A stretch of DNA of 64,000 nt from Psychrosphaera sp. F3M07 (GTDB lineage Bacteria > Pseudomonadota > Gammaproteobacteria > Enterobacterales > Alteromonadaceae): the NCBI RefSeq assembly GCF_018860345.1, contig NZ_JAHKPJ010000021.1:547091-611090 (forward strand), read 5' to 3'. The notes below the pieces were generated by a model, which had not been told where the DNA came from, made no database searches, and saw nothing but the letters and a program-made list of their open reading frames with translations. Positions 35,753 through 46,218 of the stretch are shown one piece after another. Every line of letters begins with the position of its first letter. Position 1 is the first letter of the stretch. The translations under genes and the position numbers were made by a program.

Positions 35753-38374
35753 TTAATGACTGTTAGATTGTAAAAAATCTTGTGCAAATTTTTGTAATAC
35801 ACCGCCAGCATTGTAAACCGATACTTCCTCAGCAGTATCTAAACGACACTTAACCGGAATTGTGACTATCTCACCAGAGCGGCGTGTCATAACAACAGAC
35901 ATGATAGCGCCTGAATCGATTTCACCTTCAACATCGTAAGTTTCCGTCCCGTCAATGTTGTAGGTTTTACGCGTTTCGCCATTTATAAATTCGAGAGGTA
36001 AAACGCCCATTCCAACTAAGTTAGTACGGTGGATACGTTCAAAACCTTCAGCAACAATGACTTCAACGCCGGCTAAACGAACACCTTTTGCCGCCCAATC
36101 TCGTGAAGAACCTTGCCCATAATCAGCGCCAGCAACGATGATTAACGGCTGTTTACGCTGCATGTAAGTCTCTATGGCTTCCCACATACGACTTTCTTTA
36201 CCTTCAGGCTCAATACGTGCCAACGAACCTTGTTTTACTTCACCTTGTTGATCTAATACCATTTCATTAAATAGTTTAGGATTGGCAAACGTAGCTCGCT
36301 GTGCAGTTAAATGATCACCTCGGTGAGTGGCATAAGAGTTAAAGTCTTCTTCCGGTAAGCCCATTTTATCTAAATAAGCACCGGCGGCGCTGTTTAACTG
36401 AATGGCATTAGATGGAGACAAATGATCTGTTGTGATGTTGTCCCCTAATACCGCAAGTGGCACCATACCTTTCATTGTGCGTTCACCCGCTAACGCTCCT
36501 TCCCAATAAGGAGGACGACGAATATAGGTACTTTGTGGACGCCAGTCATACAAAGGACTTTCCGCAGGCTCAAATGCCCCTAAGTCAAACATTGGAGTGT
36601 AAATTTGTTTAAATTGTTCCGGTTTAACACACGAGTTTACAATACGATCAATTTCTTCATCACTTGGCCAAATGTCTTTTAAACGTATGTCATTACCTTG
36701 TTGATCTTGACCTAAAACATCTTGTTCAATATCAAAACGGATAGTCCCTGCAATTGCATATGCAACAACTAGAGGCGGTGACGCTAAAAAGGCTTGTTTT
36801 GCATGAGGGTGAATACGACCATCAAAGTTACGGTTACCGGATAAAACCGCAGTTGTATATAAATCTCGTTCCGTGATTTCTTGTTGAATTTTTGGATCTA
36901 ATGCCCCACTCATCCCGTTACACGTTGTACATGCATAACCAACAATACCAAAACCTAACTTTTCCATTTCAGGCAATAGTCCAGATTCTTCCAAGTATAA
37001 TTTGGCCACTTTGGAGCCAGGAGCAAACGATGATTTAACCCATGGTTTACGTAACAAACCAAGCTCATTTGCCCTTTTAGCAATTAAACCCGCAGCGACA
37101 ACGTTACGAGGATTGGAAGTATTAGTACAACTTGTGATTGCCGCAATAATAACCGCACCATCTGGCATTTCACCGTCTTTTTCTTGTTGTTGGCAATTGC
37201 TTAATTCTTTGGCAATACCTGCTGAGGTTAAATCTGCAGTCGCTAATCTACGATGTGGATTCGAAGGTCCCGCCATATTTCTGCATACGGAAGACAAATC
37301 AAACTCAAGTACTCGTTCATATTCAACATCAACTAAGTCATCTGCCCACAAACCTGTGTGTTTGGCATAGGTTTCTACTAATTCGACTTGTTCTGGTTCA
37401 CGACCTGTGAGCTTAAGATAATCAATGGTTTGTTGATCAATATAAAACATACCTGCTGAAGCACCGTATTCCGGTGTCATATTTGAGATAGTTGCACGAT
37501 CGCCTATGGTTAATTCTTTTGTGCCTTCACCAAAAAACTCTAGATAACTGGAAACGACTTTTGCGTTTCTCAAAAATTCTGTTATCGCTAATACAATATC
37601 AGTGGCGGTAATACCAGGTTGACGTTTGCCGGTTAGTTTTACCCCAATGATATCCGGCAAGCGCATCATAGATGGTCGACCTAACATTACAGTTTCAGCT
37701 TCTAAACCACCTACTCCAATGGCAATAACACCTAATGCATCAACATGTGGTGTATGACTGTCGGTGCCTACACAGGTATCAGGATAAGCAACACCATCAC
37801 GTGCTTGTATAACCGGTGACATTTTTTCTAAATTTATTTGGTGCATAATGCCGTTACCTGCAGGGATAACGTCTACATTTTTAAACGCGGTTTTTGTCCA
37901 TTCAATAAAATGAAATCTGTCTTCATTACGTCTATCTTCAATTGCTCTATTTTTATCAAACGCATCAGAATCCGAACCGCCATGTTCTACAGCCAAGGAA
38001 TGATCAACAATTAATTGAGTGGGTACAACCGGATTCACTTTAGCAGGATCTCCACCTTGCTCTGCAATCGCGTCACGCAATCCCGCTAAATCCACTAATG
38101 CTGTCTGGCCTAAAATATCGTGACAAACCACACGAGCTGGATACCAAGGAAAATCTAAATCTTGTTTGCGGTCGATTAACTGTCTTAGCGCATCCGTTAA
38201 ATCATTTGGATTACAACGACGGACTAATTGTTCAGCTAAAACGCGTGAGGTATAAGGTAATTTTGCATAAGCCCCAGGAGTAATATCTTCAACGGCTTCT
38301 TTAGTATCAAAAAAATCTATCGTTGAGTTACCTATTTTATAACCAGGTAAAGGTTTTCGGTATTGATAATTCAT
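35753..38374 (-). CDS. acnD: Fe/S-dependent 2-methylcitrate dehydratase
   Basis: AcnD dehydrates 2-methylcitrate with a 4Fe-4S cluster. The protein (873 aa from the preferred ATG) has the aconitase layout: cluster cysteines in ITSCTNTSNP and GYACTTCNGMSG, the DSVVTDSHT-like CVGTDSHTPHVDALG, and a C-terminal swivel domain with GADYGQGSSRDWAAKG. A GTG four codons upstream is part of the ribosome site, so the ATG at 38374 is chosen. The prpF neighbour identifies it as AcnD rather than AcnA. Confidence 0.95.
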   Translation of the reverse strand: MNYQYRKPLPGYKIGNSTIDFFDTKEAVEDITPGAYAKLPYTSRVLAEQLVRRCNPNDLTDALRQLIDRKQDLDFPWYPARVVCHDILGQTALVDLAGLRDAIAEQGGDPAKVNPVVPTQLIVDHSLAVEHGGSDSDAFDKNRAIEDRRNEDRFHFIEWTKTAFKNVDVIPAGNGIMHQINLEKMSPVIQARDGVAYPDTCVGTDSHTPHVDALGVIAIGVGGLEAETVMLGRPSMMRLPDIIGVKLTGKRQPGITATDIVLAITEFLRNAKVVSSYLEFFGEGTKELTIGDRATISNMTPEYGASAGMFYIDQQTIDYLKLTGREPEQVELVETYAKHTGLWADDLVDVEYERVLEFDLSSVCRNMAGPSNPHRRLATADLTSAGIAKELSNCQQQEKDGEMPDGAVIIAAITSCTNTSNPRNVVAAGLIAKRANELGLLRKPWVKSSFAPGSKVAKLYLEESGLLPEMEKLGFGIVGYACTTCNGMSGALDPKIQQEITERDLYTTAVLSGNRNFDGRIHPHAKQAFLASPPLVVAYAIAGTIRFDIEQDVLGQDQQGNDIRLKDIWPSDEEIDRIVNSCVKPEQFKQIYTPMFDLGAFEPAESPLYDWRPQSTYIRRPPYWEGALAGERTMKGMVPLAVLGDNITTDHLSPSNAIQLNSAAGAYLDKMGLPEEDFNSYATHRGDHLTAQRATFANPKLFNEMVLDQQGEVKQGSLARIEPEGKESRMWEAIETYMQRKQPLIIVAGADYGQGSSRDWAAKGVRLAGVEVIVAEGFERIHRTNLVGMGVLPLEFINGETRKTYNIDGTETYDVEGEIDSGAIMSVVMTRRSGEIVTIPVKCRLDTAEEVSVYNAGGVLQKFAQDFLQSNSH

Positions 38375-38422
38375 AACGTAATCCACTTGTATTTTTTGGC
38401 GAGAATATAAACAGTTAAATAG

Positions 38423-38458
38423 TGACCTACAGTCAAGTTGGCTTTTGACTGCAGGTCA
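38423..38458 (-). repeat. hairpin between prpC and acnD
   Basis: TGACCTACAGTCAA (38423-38436) and TTGACTGCAGGTCA (38445-38458) pair with a single mismatch and an 8-base loop. No T-tract; a processing or stability element within the operon is likely. Confidence 0.5.
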
Positions 38459-38475
38459 TATACTACAATTAACCT

Positions 38476-39600
38476 TTAGCGTTGAGAGATTGGCGTTACT
38501 TTTCTTGGCTCAGACCCTATATAATCTGCACTTGGGCGAATAATTCTATTATTTGCACGTTGTTCCATTATGTGTGCTGCCCAACCGGTGAGTCGTGAGC
38601 AAACAAATATCGGTGTAAATAGTTTTGTTGGAATTCCCATGTAGTTATAAGTAGATGCATGGAAGAAATCGGCATTACAAAATAGCTTTTTGGTATCCCA
38701 CATAAACTCTTCACAAGCCACTGATATATCATAAAGTGAAGTGTCACCATTTTCATATGCTAACTTTTCTGACCACTTTTTAATGATCACATTACGTGGA
38801 TCAGATTCACTATAAATAGCGTGACCAAATCCCATGATTTTTTCTTTACGTTCTAACATACCAGCCATTTGTACTTTAGCATCTGCTGGTGATTTGAACT
38901 TAAGTATCATATCCATTGCAGCTTCGTTAGCTCCACCATGAAGTGGACCACGTAAAGATCCAATAGCTCCAGTTACACAAGAATACATATCAGATAGTGT
39001 TGATGCACACACTCGTGCTGTAAATGTCGATGCATTAAACTCATGTTCTGCATATAAAATAAGTGAAACATCCATAACCTTGCGATGTTGATCTGACGGT
39101 GTTGTGCCATTTAATAATTTGAGGAAATGACCCGCTAATAAATCTTCGTCAGTGGTGCAGTCAATTTCAACACCATCATGGCTGTATCTGTACCAGTAAC
39201 ACATGATTGCAGGAAAAGCGGCAAGAAGTCGGTTTGCTGCTTTATTTTGTTGTTCAAAACTAGTTTCAGGTTCTAAATTACCTAAAAAAGAACAACCTGT
39301 ACGCATCACATCCATAGGATGAGCCGAGGCTGGAATCAGTTTTAGCACACTTTTAAGTGCCTCAGGTAAATCACGCATGCCGTTAAGCTCTGTTTTATAC
39401 GCACTCAGTTGTGCTTGATTTGGCAAATCACCGTTAAATAATAGATAAGCCACCTCTTCAAAAATCGCGTTGTCTGCTAGATCTGATACATCATATCCAC
39501 AATAAGTTAAACCTGAACCCGACTTTCCTACTGTACACAATTTAGTTTCGCCTGCACTTTGACCGCGTAAACCTGCACCTGTTAACTTTTTCTCAGCCAT
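38476..39600 (-). CDS. prpC: 2-methylcitrate synthase
   Basis: PrpC condenses propionyl-CoA with oxaloacetate. The 374 aa protein is of the citrate synthase fold, with the catalytic His regions in RGPLHGGANEAAM and MGFGHAIYSESDPR and the Asp region near FHASTYNYMGIP. The frame is open 14 codons upstream, but the ATG at 39600 has GAGGGG 8 bases before it and gives the usual N-terminus (MAEKKLTGAGLRGQ). It lies between prpB and acnD. Confidence 0.95.
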   Translation of the reverse strand: MAEKKLTGAGLRGQSAGETKLCTVGKSGSGLTYCGYDVSDLADNAIFEEVAYLLFNGDLPNQAQLSAYKTELNGMRDLPEALKSVLKLIPASAHPMDVMRTGCSFLGNLEPETSFEQQNKAANRLLAAFPAIMCYWYRYSHDGVEIDCTTDEDLLAGHFLKLLNGTTPSDQHRKVMDVSLILYAEHEFNASTFTARVCASTLSDMYSCVTGAIGSLRGPLHGGANEAAMDMILKFKSPADAKVQMAGMLERKEKIMGFGHAIYSESDPRNVIIKKWSEKLAYENGDTSLYDISVACEEFMWDTKKLFCNADFFHASTYNYMGIPTKLFTPIFVCSRLTGWAAHIMEQRANNRIIRPSADYIGSEPRKVTPISQR

Positions 39601-39714
39601 TGTCATCCCCTCAATACGTTTGATTTGATGTTCATTAACCATAACCTTTAGTTAAGAACACCTTTTATTTTATATTTATATTTCTTTCGTCATATTTTTG
39701 ATTTGGTGGATAAT

Positions 39715-40593
39715 TTATTTGTTTTTGCCTTGAGCAAATAAACTATCTAATTTTTGTTCATAGTCGTGGTAACCAAGGTAATCATACAAATCCATACGCG
39801 TTTGCATTGTATCCACAACCTCTTTTTGGTCGCCTTTTTCTAAGATAGACGTATATACCATCTCTGCTGCTTTATTCATTGCTCTAAAGGCACTTAATGG
39901 GTACAAGACCATAGCAGCACCCCATTCACCCAATTGTTTTTTATTCCATAATTCGGTTTGCCCAAACTCTGTAATATTGGCAAGGATAGGAACGTCTAAT
40001 GCTTCTGAAAATGCACGATAATGCTCTTCAGTTTGCACTGCTTCAGCAAAAATACCGTCAGCACCAGCAGCGATATAGGCTTTTGATCTTTCAATAGCGG
40101 CTTCTAATCCTTCTTGAGCAAACGAATCGGTGCGCGCCATAATAAAAAAGTCTGGGTCTGTTCGCGCATCTACTGCTGCTTTAATGCGGTCGACCATCTC
40201 TTCTACTGATACAATTTCTTTATTTGGACGATGTCCACAACGTTTTTGTGCAACCTGATCTTCCATGTGAACCGCCGCGGCACCGGCTTTTTCCATATCT
40301 CTTATCGTTTTAGCGATATTGAATGCACCGCCCCAACCAGTGTCTATGTCTACCAGTAAGGGTAAATCACAAGCTGACGTAATGCGCTGAACGTCAACAA
40401 TAACGTCATTTAATGATGTCATGCCTAAATCGGGTAAACCGTAGGATGCATTGGCAACCCCCCCTCCAGATAAATAAATTGCTTGGTGACCAATTTGTTT
40501 TGCCATCATTGCTGAGTAAGCGTTAATAGTTCCAACGATTTGAAGTGGATGATTGTCAGCTAATGCTTGACGGAATTTTTTTCCTGCGCTCAT
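39715..40593 (-). CDS. prpB: 2-methylisocitrate lyase
   Basis: PrpB cleaves 2-methylisocitrate to pyruvate and succinate, the last step of the methylcitrate cycle. The 292 aa protein belongs to the isocitrate lyase/PEP mutase family, with [14 protein letters not shown], the catalytic RCGHR loop ([12 protein letters not shown]) and IMARTDSFA. It is the first structural gene after gntR, 30 bases away, so the operon reads gntR-prpB-prpC-acnD-prpF. Confidence 0.95.
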   Translation of the reverse strand: MSAGKKFRQALADNHPLQIVGTINAYSAMMAKQIGHQAIYLSGGGVANASYGLPDLGMTSLNDVIVDVQRITSACDLPLLVDIDTGWGGAFNIAKTIRDMEKAGAAAVHMEDQVAQKRCGHRPNKEIVSVEEMVDRIKAAVDARTDPDFFIMARTDSFAQEGLEAAIERSKAYIAAGADGIFAEAVQTEEHYRAFSEALDVPILANITEFGQTELWNKKQLGEWGAAMVLYPLSAFRAMNKAAEMVYTSILEKGDQKEVVDTMQTRMDLYDYLGYHDYEQKLDSLFAQGKNK

Positions 40594-40623
40594 AATTTCA
40601 CTCTCTTAAATAGTAACTGGGGT

Positions 40624-41283
40624 TTACACCAATTTATTTGCAATATTATTTTTTGAATACATGATATGACGACGCATTAACATCTCAGCTAACTCCTCGT
40701 CTCTATTTTGAATGGCACTGACGATATGTTTGTGTTCATCAAATGCGGTTGTGATCCTCGGACCTGACATACCTAATTGAACTCGATACATCCGAACTAA
40801 ATGATAAATACCATCAACTAATAAGGAGATAAGTTGTTTGTTTTTACAACCGAGAATGATTCGATAATGAAAATCTACGTCACCGGCCTCTTGGTAATAA
40901 GAACCTTCTTGCTCAACTTTGTTGGCATGACTTTCTAACAGTTGATTTAATTCTTCAATCTCGTTAGATGTCATGTTCTTGGCCGCTAATCTTGCAGCCA
41001 TGCCTTCTAATGATTCACGAATTTGATAAAGTTCTACTAAACCATTTGGAGACAAAGAGACAACTCTTGCCCCAACATTGGCTTTACGTTCAACTAAATG
41101 ACAAGACTCTAATCGATTGATGGCTTCTCTGATCACCGCACGGCTTACGGTATACTTTGTCGACAATTCAGCTTCACTAAGTTTACTACCAGCGGCTATT
41201 TCACCTTCAACAATTGCATACCTTAACTTAATGAAGGTTTTATCTGACGATGTAATGGCTTGTTCTAGTTGAGAGTTAAACAT
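40624..41283 (-). CDS. GntR (FadR subfamily) regulator of the methylcitrate operon
   Basis: The 219 aa regulator has an N-terminal winged helix (KLSEAELSTKYTVSRAVIREAINRLES) and a C-terminal FCD ligand domain with metal-binding residues in DVDFHYRI, DEHKH and RRHIMYS. It is the first gene of the operon. TTGTCGACAA palindromes at its promoter and inside its own coding region fit the GT(N)AC pattern bound by FadR-type proteins, so autorepression relieved by a methylcitrate-cycle intermediate is likely. The name PrpR is used for such regulators but also for an unrelated family, so no symbol is given. Confidence 0.9.
   Translation of the reverse strand: MFNSQLEQAITSSDKTFIKLRYAIVEGEIAAGSKLSEAELSTKYTVSRAVIREAINRLESCHLVERKANVGARVVSLSPNGLVELYQIRESLEGMAARLAAKNMTSNEIEELNQLLESHANKVEQEGSYYQEAGDVDFHYRIILGCKNKQLISLLVDGIYHLVRMYRVQLGMSGPRITTAFDEHKHIVSAIQNRDEELAEMLMRRHIMYSKNNIANKLV
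41157..41166. promoter_or_regulatory. third GntR operator, inside the gntR coding region
   Basis: A perfect TTGTCGACAA, identical to the promoter operator, lies 157 bp (centre to centre) inside the gene, close to fifteen helical turns. It could support looping or be chance. Confidence 0.4.
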
Positions 41284-41313
41284 AAACGTTATTATTAGCT
41301 ACTTTTTACCAAG

Positions 41314-41323
41314 TTGTCGACAA
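41314..41323. promoter_or_regulatory. GntR operator 1 overlapping the gntR -10
   Basis: The palindrome TTGTCGACAA overlaps the -10 and presumed start of the gntR promoter, a placement expected to repress transcription. Confidence 0.6.
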
Positions 41324-41350
41324 TCTAGTCTTAAATAACTATTTCGTCAA
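41322..41350 (-). promoter_or_regulatory. gntR-prp operon promoter
   Basis: On the minus strand TTGACG (41350-41345), a 17-base spacer and TAGATT (41327-41322) form a good sigma-70 promoter, about 40 bases before the gntR start. Confidence 0.6.
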
Positions 41351-41365
41351 GTAATCCAGCCAACT

Positions 41366-41375
41366 TTGTCGACAC
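41366..41375. promoter_or_regulatory. GntR operator 2 overlapping the divergent promoter
   Basis: TTGTCGACAC has the perfect core TGTCGACA. Its centre is 52 bp from operator 1, about five helical turns, and it covers the -35 of the plus-strand promoter. Confidence 0.55.
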
Positions 41376-41397
41376 ATTTGCAAAATATACCTATAAT
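41369..41397 (+). promoter_or_regulatory. strong divergent promoter for a non-coding transcript
   Basis: TCGACA (41369-41374), exactly 17 bases, and a consensus TATAAT (41392-41397). The -10 sits inside a 17-bp palindrome (41387-41403). Confidence 0.55.
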
Positions 41398-41403
41398 AGG
41401 TAT

Positions 41404-41698
41404 TTTAAAGCGTAAATCGGCCTTCTGTTCATAACCTGTGAGTAACCCTGTTAATGGTGTGCATCGTTCTGTGGGTTAAAATGTATAATTACATAAACTA
41501 TTGATTTAAAAGAGATTAATATTCAATTAAAGTGCTTTTTTTTTTATCTTTTTTGTTCTAAACTAATTCCATCGTCAACATTAAGTAAGTAGATGTTGCC
41601 CTAGTGAGAAATATCATTTCATCACTAGCACAGTTAGCGCACGGCTCATAAAACGAGCCATTCTCTGGCCCAGGCTAAATTGTTCTGGGCTTTTTTTT
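41404..41698 (+). ncRNA. candidate regulatory small RNA divergent from gntR-prp
   Basis: The predicted transcript runs about 295 nt from the strong promoter to a clear intrinsic terminator, with no gene on the plus strand. Near the 3' end, CTAGTGA (41601-41607) pairs with TCACTAG (41622-41628), extended inside by GAAAT/ATTTC, and GGCTC/GAGCC (41643-41659) forms a second hairpin before the terminator. A T-rich run (T11) at about 41537 could cause earlier termination. One 16-codon frame (41454-41504) lacks a ribosome site. It matches no small RNA I know. The GntR operator over its promoter suggests control by propionate metabolism. Confidence 0.42.
41668..41698 (+). terminator. terminator of the plus-strand transcript
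   Basis: GCCCAG (41668-41673) and CTGGGC (41685-41690) form the stem, followed by T8. The minus strand lacks a T-tract, so it acts only rightward, where no annotated gene ends. Confidence 0.8.
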
Positions 41699-41763
41699 GC
41701 CTAAAATTCAAGCATGTTAATTTTATATAAATGTAAATAAGTGTTGTTTATAAAATCAAGACA

Positions 41764-41794
41764 AAAAAAACCCGTTATATTTAACGGGTTTTTT
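41764..41794 (-). terminator. terminator of the TonB receptor gene
   Basis: ACCCGTT/AACGGGT forms a perfect stem with A-rich and T-rich flanks, so it can work in both directions. It lies about 17 bases after the receptor stop. Confidence 0.8.
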
Positions 41795-41809
41795 GCTCAA
41801 TATTCGTAT

Positions 41810-44062
41810 CTAAAAAAATGACTTTTTAAATTCAATACCCCAGACAGCTGGTTCATTAACCACGCCGGTATTATTGTTAAAATCTATACCTGCTTTTAAA
41901 TTGTCTTCATCGGTAATATTACGTCCGAATAACGCCACTTCTAAATCAAGATCATAATTGAAGTAACCTACTCTTAAGCCAAGTTCAAACTGTCCGTCTG
42001 TAACATACTCTTCTGTTTGATATATGTATAAACTTGTTTCACCTTGGTAAGCATAATCAGAATAAACAAAGACTTCACCGCTATCTCCCATAGGGAAAGC
42101 GTAGCGACCTGTTAAGGTTAGAATCGTTTCTGGTGCATTAGGGAATGGATTTCCGTCTACGTAAGCTGCACTGCCATCAGAACTTAATGGATCGGTTGGA
42201 GTACACTGACCTGAACCGCAAACACCAATTAATAAACTTTCGTCTTGTAATTCTGTTTTGTTATATGAAAAACCTGCCGTAATTAGTAAGTTTTCATTTA
42301 CTCTGAATTCAGAATCTAGCTCAAAACCGGTTCCAACACCTTTACCTGCATTAGTTAAACCTATGCTATTTCCATTACCACCTACAGCAGTTAATTGAAT
42401 ATCGTCAACTGTATAATGGAATACTGCCCCGTTTAAACGAATTGTATTGTTAAATAAATCAGATTTAAAACCAGCTTCGTAAGACATTATTGTTTCGGCT
42501 TCTGCAACAGAAGGCATTCCTTCAAAAGCAATATCACGCCCTTGAATTGATTGCGCTCTAAAACCATTAGAAATACGAGTATATACACTCATATCATTAT
42601 CAATTTTGTAGTTGGCCATTGCTTCCCAACTAACTTTAGCTTCACCAACGTTTACAGGGGCATACTCTTGAATTGTTGCCGCACCAATAACTAACGCAAA
42701 GCCATCTTTGTTTTGATCACCCACTGACAATGATTTGTCATCATCTGTGTAACGTAAACCACCAATAACGGATAATTGATCATTAACTTGGTATGTTGTT
42801 TGGCCAAATAAAGCCCAAGTTGTGTTTTCATGGAATACTTCAGTCGCACCAAAAAATCCATCGATACTGACAACACTAAATGAAGAGTCATAATAAAAAC
42901 CACCGGCTTGCCAGCTTAATTGGCTATTACCATTACTTGAGAAGCGAACTTCTTGGGTAAATTGTTCTAAATCATTTAATTGATCTTCTGTCACGGCTGA
43001 GAATGGAATAAAACCAGGTTCCGATGAACCATCTGCGTTATTCACACCACCATCTATATCGCCTTTACCACGTCCTTCCGCAGTTTCCATCGCGGTAATA
43101 GAAGTAACGGTTATGTTACCTAGGTCATAATTTACGTTTACGCTCCAACCATCTGCATCATAAACTTGTGGATTATTATCACCATCATCATACTTAACAG
43201 AATCACGGTCATAATTTTCATTGAGTTTGTTACTGCCGGTCGTTAAAACGTTAGCGCGGAAAACCGAAGAAGTCCCATCTAGAGAACGAGAGTGGAAGTT
43301 AAATAAAACATCTAATTGCTCAGTTGGGTTATAGGCTAATTGTATACGGTAAGCTGAGTCTTTATGACCACCAAACGCATTCTCTTCATTTGTATGAGCG
43401 TTATCAATCCAATCATCTTTTGATTGCTCTAACACTGAAATTCTTGCTGACAATGTATCCGTTAAACCACCACCAACTGCACCAACAAAGTTAGTTAACC
43501 CATAGGTTCCAACCCCACCTTTAACATAGGCTTCAAAATCATCTGTTGGTTTACGGCTCGTAAATTTAACAATGCCTGCAGTTGTATTACGCCCAAACAA
43601 GGTGCCTTGCGGGCCACGGATCACTTCAACTTGATCAACGTCAAAAAGTGGAAAACTTTTTAACACAACATTTTCCATTACTACGTCATCCATAATAATA
43701 GAAACCGGTTGTGAGGCTGCTAAATCGAAGTCTGTATTACCTAAACCACGCATATAAAATCGAGGGGCAACACGTCCATTCGACGATTCTGCATAAAGAC
43801 CAGGTACTCGTGTAGCTAAAGATAAAATGTCATCACCAGATGAAAACATGTTTTCAAATTTTTCACCGGATAATGTGGCAATGGAAACAGGTACATCTTG
43901 AATAGATTGTGAACGTTTTAATGCAGTTACTGTGATCTTCTCTAATTTAGAATCATCTTTTTTGTCTGCTTGTTCGGCAGCAAATGAGGACATTGAAGTT
44001 AATAGAGCTGCTTGAATACTAAGAGCAATTGCCGCTTTTTTCATGGTTTTCGTGGTTTTCAT
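41810..44062 (-). CDS. TonB-dependent outer-membrane receptor
   Basis: The 750 aa protein has a signal peptide (cleavage near SFA-AEQA), a TonB box-like LEKITVTALKR, the plug domain (about 55-170, with EVIRGPQGTLFGRNTTAG) and a beta-barrel ending in KKSFF, the C-terminal Phe needed for outer-membrane insertion. Substrate cannot be read from sequence; this sub-group with VIRGPQGTLFGRN covers siderophores, sugars and other solutes. The gene is single, with a solute-binding protein gene upstream on the same strand and the prp operon downstream. No Fur box was seen. Confidence 0.92.
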   Translation of the reverse strand: MKTTKTMKKAAIALSIQAALLTSMSSFAAEQADKKDDSKLEKITVTALKRSQSIQDVPVSIATLSGEKFENMFSSGDDILSLATRVPGLYAESSNGRVAPRFYMRGLGNTDFDLAASQPVSIIMDDVVMENVVLKSFPLFDVDQVEVIRGPQGTLFGRNTTAGIVKFTSRKPTDDFEAYVKGGVGTYGLTNFVGAVGGGLTDTLSARISVLEQSKDDWIDNAHTNEENAFGGHKDSAYRIQLAYNPTEQLDVLFNFHSRSLDGTSSVFRANVLTTGSNKLNENYDRDSVKYDDGDNNPQVYDADGWSVNVNYDLGNITVTSITAMETAEGRGKGDIDGGVNNADGSSEPGFIPFSAVTEDQLNDLEQFTQEVRFSSNGNSQLSWQAGGFYYDSSFSVVSIDGFFGATEVFHENTTWALFGQTTYQVNDQLSVIGGLRYTDDDKSLSVGDQNKDGFALVIGAATIQEYAPVNVGEAKVSWEAMANYKIDNDMSVYTRISNGFRAQSIQGRDIAFEGMPSVAEAETIMSYEAGFKSDLFNNTIRLNGAVFHYTVDDIQLTAVGGNGNSIGLTNAGKGVGTGFELDSEFRVNENLLITAGFSYNKTELQDESLLIGVCGSGQCTPTDPLSSDGSAAYVDGNPFPNAPETILTLTGRYAFPMGDSGEVFVYSDYAYQGETSLYIYQTEEYVTDGQFELGLRVGYFNYDLDLEVALFGRNITDEDNLKAGIDFNNNTGVVNEPAVWGIEFKKSFF

Positions 44063-44295
44063 GTATTTTCCAGTGGTAAATTGTTGTCTTTAATTGGTGT
44101 TGTAGCTTTGTTTTGTTGCTTGGTTTTGATTGTTAAATTAATAGGTCATTTAACTTTGTTAATATTAACTCATACGACCAGATATATGTAATTTATTTAT
44201 AAAAGATAAGATAAAAACATATCATATCAAATATAGAGCTTAAGGCAGATTGTACCTCACCTGAATATATAAATACTGGACTTTAATAGTGAATT

Positions 44296-45042
44296 TCAAC
44301 CCAAATAAGGCTTATGATCAATAATGTTGAATTTAGTTTTTAGTTGTAAAATATACGTTTTGTTCTTCGCTATAAACTCATTGAACTGTAAAATTACATC
44401 TTTATGTTTAATAGTAGATAGGTGGTAATCATACACTTCATACTTAAAGCCCTTGTTGATAATCAATTCACCTTCCCGACCTAATTTAGCTAAATAATGA
44501 TTAACCACACTCATTTCTAAATCGATACCATCGAGTTGCCCTTCTAATACTTGTCTGACTAATACCATGGTGGATGGATGTTCAAATAAGTTAATTTGTT
44601 TATCTATGATCTTTTCAATCCAAATTGATGGATAAAACCCCAAAATAGTCCCTAAGACTTTAAAGTTATCTTCAGTCAAGTCGGAGTCAGATTTAGTTAA
44701 CGTCCCGGCAACTAATTCAAGTGTTGAATCACTAAATATTAAATTCTTGTGTGCATTTTTATCAGCGAACCAACGTGGGTTATCCGGATATTTAAAATCG
44801 ATTTCATTTTCTTCAAGCCATTTTTCGAAACGTTTGATGGGTAATGGTACATATCTAAATGTATGCCCATATTGTTTCCCGAATTCATTAAATAATTCTG
44901 TTGTGTAGGTTGGAGTTGTTTGGTTGAAATCAAACAGAGGGTAATAAGGGATGTCTTCAACCCCAATAACAAATTCTTTACTAATGGCATGGCCGTTAAT
45001 AATTAACAAAAATAAACAAAGCAATCTGGTCACTTTCGCCAT
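44296..45042 (-). CDS. periplasmic solute-binding protein, family 3-like
   Basis: A 248 aa exported protein (signal peptide to about residue 20, NGHA-ISKE) with the amino-acid-type bacterial solute-binding fold (VIGVEDIPYYPLFDF...YTTELFNEFGKQYGH). No ABC permease or ATPase gene is nearby, so it may be an orphan binding or sensory protein. Many Alteromonadales carry such orphans. It lies 233 bases upstream of the TonB receptor; a functional link is unproven. Confidence 0.8.
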   Translation of the reverse strand: MAKVTRLLCLFLLIINGHAISKEFVIGVEDIPYYPLFDFNQTTPTYTTELFNEFGKQYGHTFRYVPLPIKRFEKWLEENEIDFKYPDNPRWFADKNAHKNLIFSDSTLELVAGTLTKSDSDLTEDNFKVLGTILGFYPSIWIEKIIDKQINLFEHPSTMVLVRQVLEGQLDGIDLEMSVVNHYLAKLGREGELIINKGFKYEVYDYHLSTIKHKDVILQFNEFIAKNKTYILQLKTKFNIIDHKPYLG

Positions 45043-45142
45043 TTACCTACTTCTTTAAAGTTAGAATTAGATGTTACGCATATTGAGTAATATCTTAAAT
45101 TATATCCTATTTCGTATTTATACTACTTTTTTTAAAATTTAA

Positions 45143-46171
<1,029 letters not shown>

Positions 46172-46180
46172 GTGTTAATT

Positions 46181-46204
46181 GAGGAGGGTTCTCCCTCCTC
46201 TTTT
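46181..46204 (+). terminator. trxB terminator
   Basis: GAGGAGGG (46181-46188) and CCCTCCTC (46193-46200) with a 4-base loop, followed by TTTT. It ends 15 bases before the aat start codon. Confidence 0.8.
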
Positions 46205-46218
46205 AATCTTTAATTAAA

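Noticed and set aside
41454-41504. 16-codon ORF inside the candidate small RNA
   Set aside because: No ribosome site and rather random sequence; not called as a gene.
41810-45042. TonB receptor and solute-binding protein as one uptake operon with the prp genes
   Set aside because: A terminator after the receptor and the promoter region of gntR separate them from prp; the link to the binding protein is only proximity.
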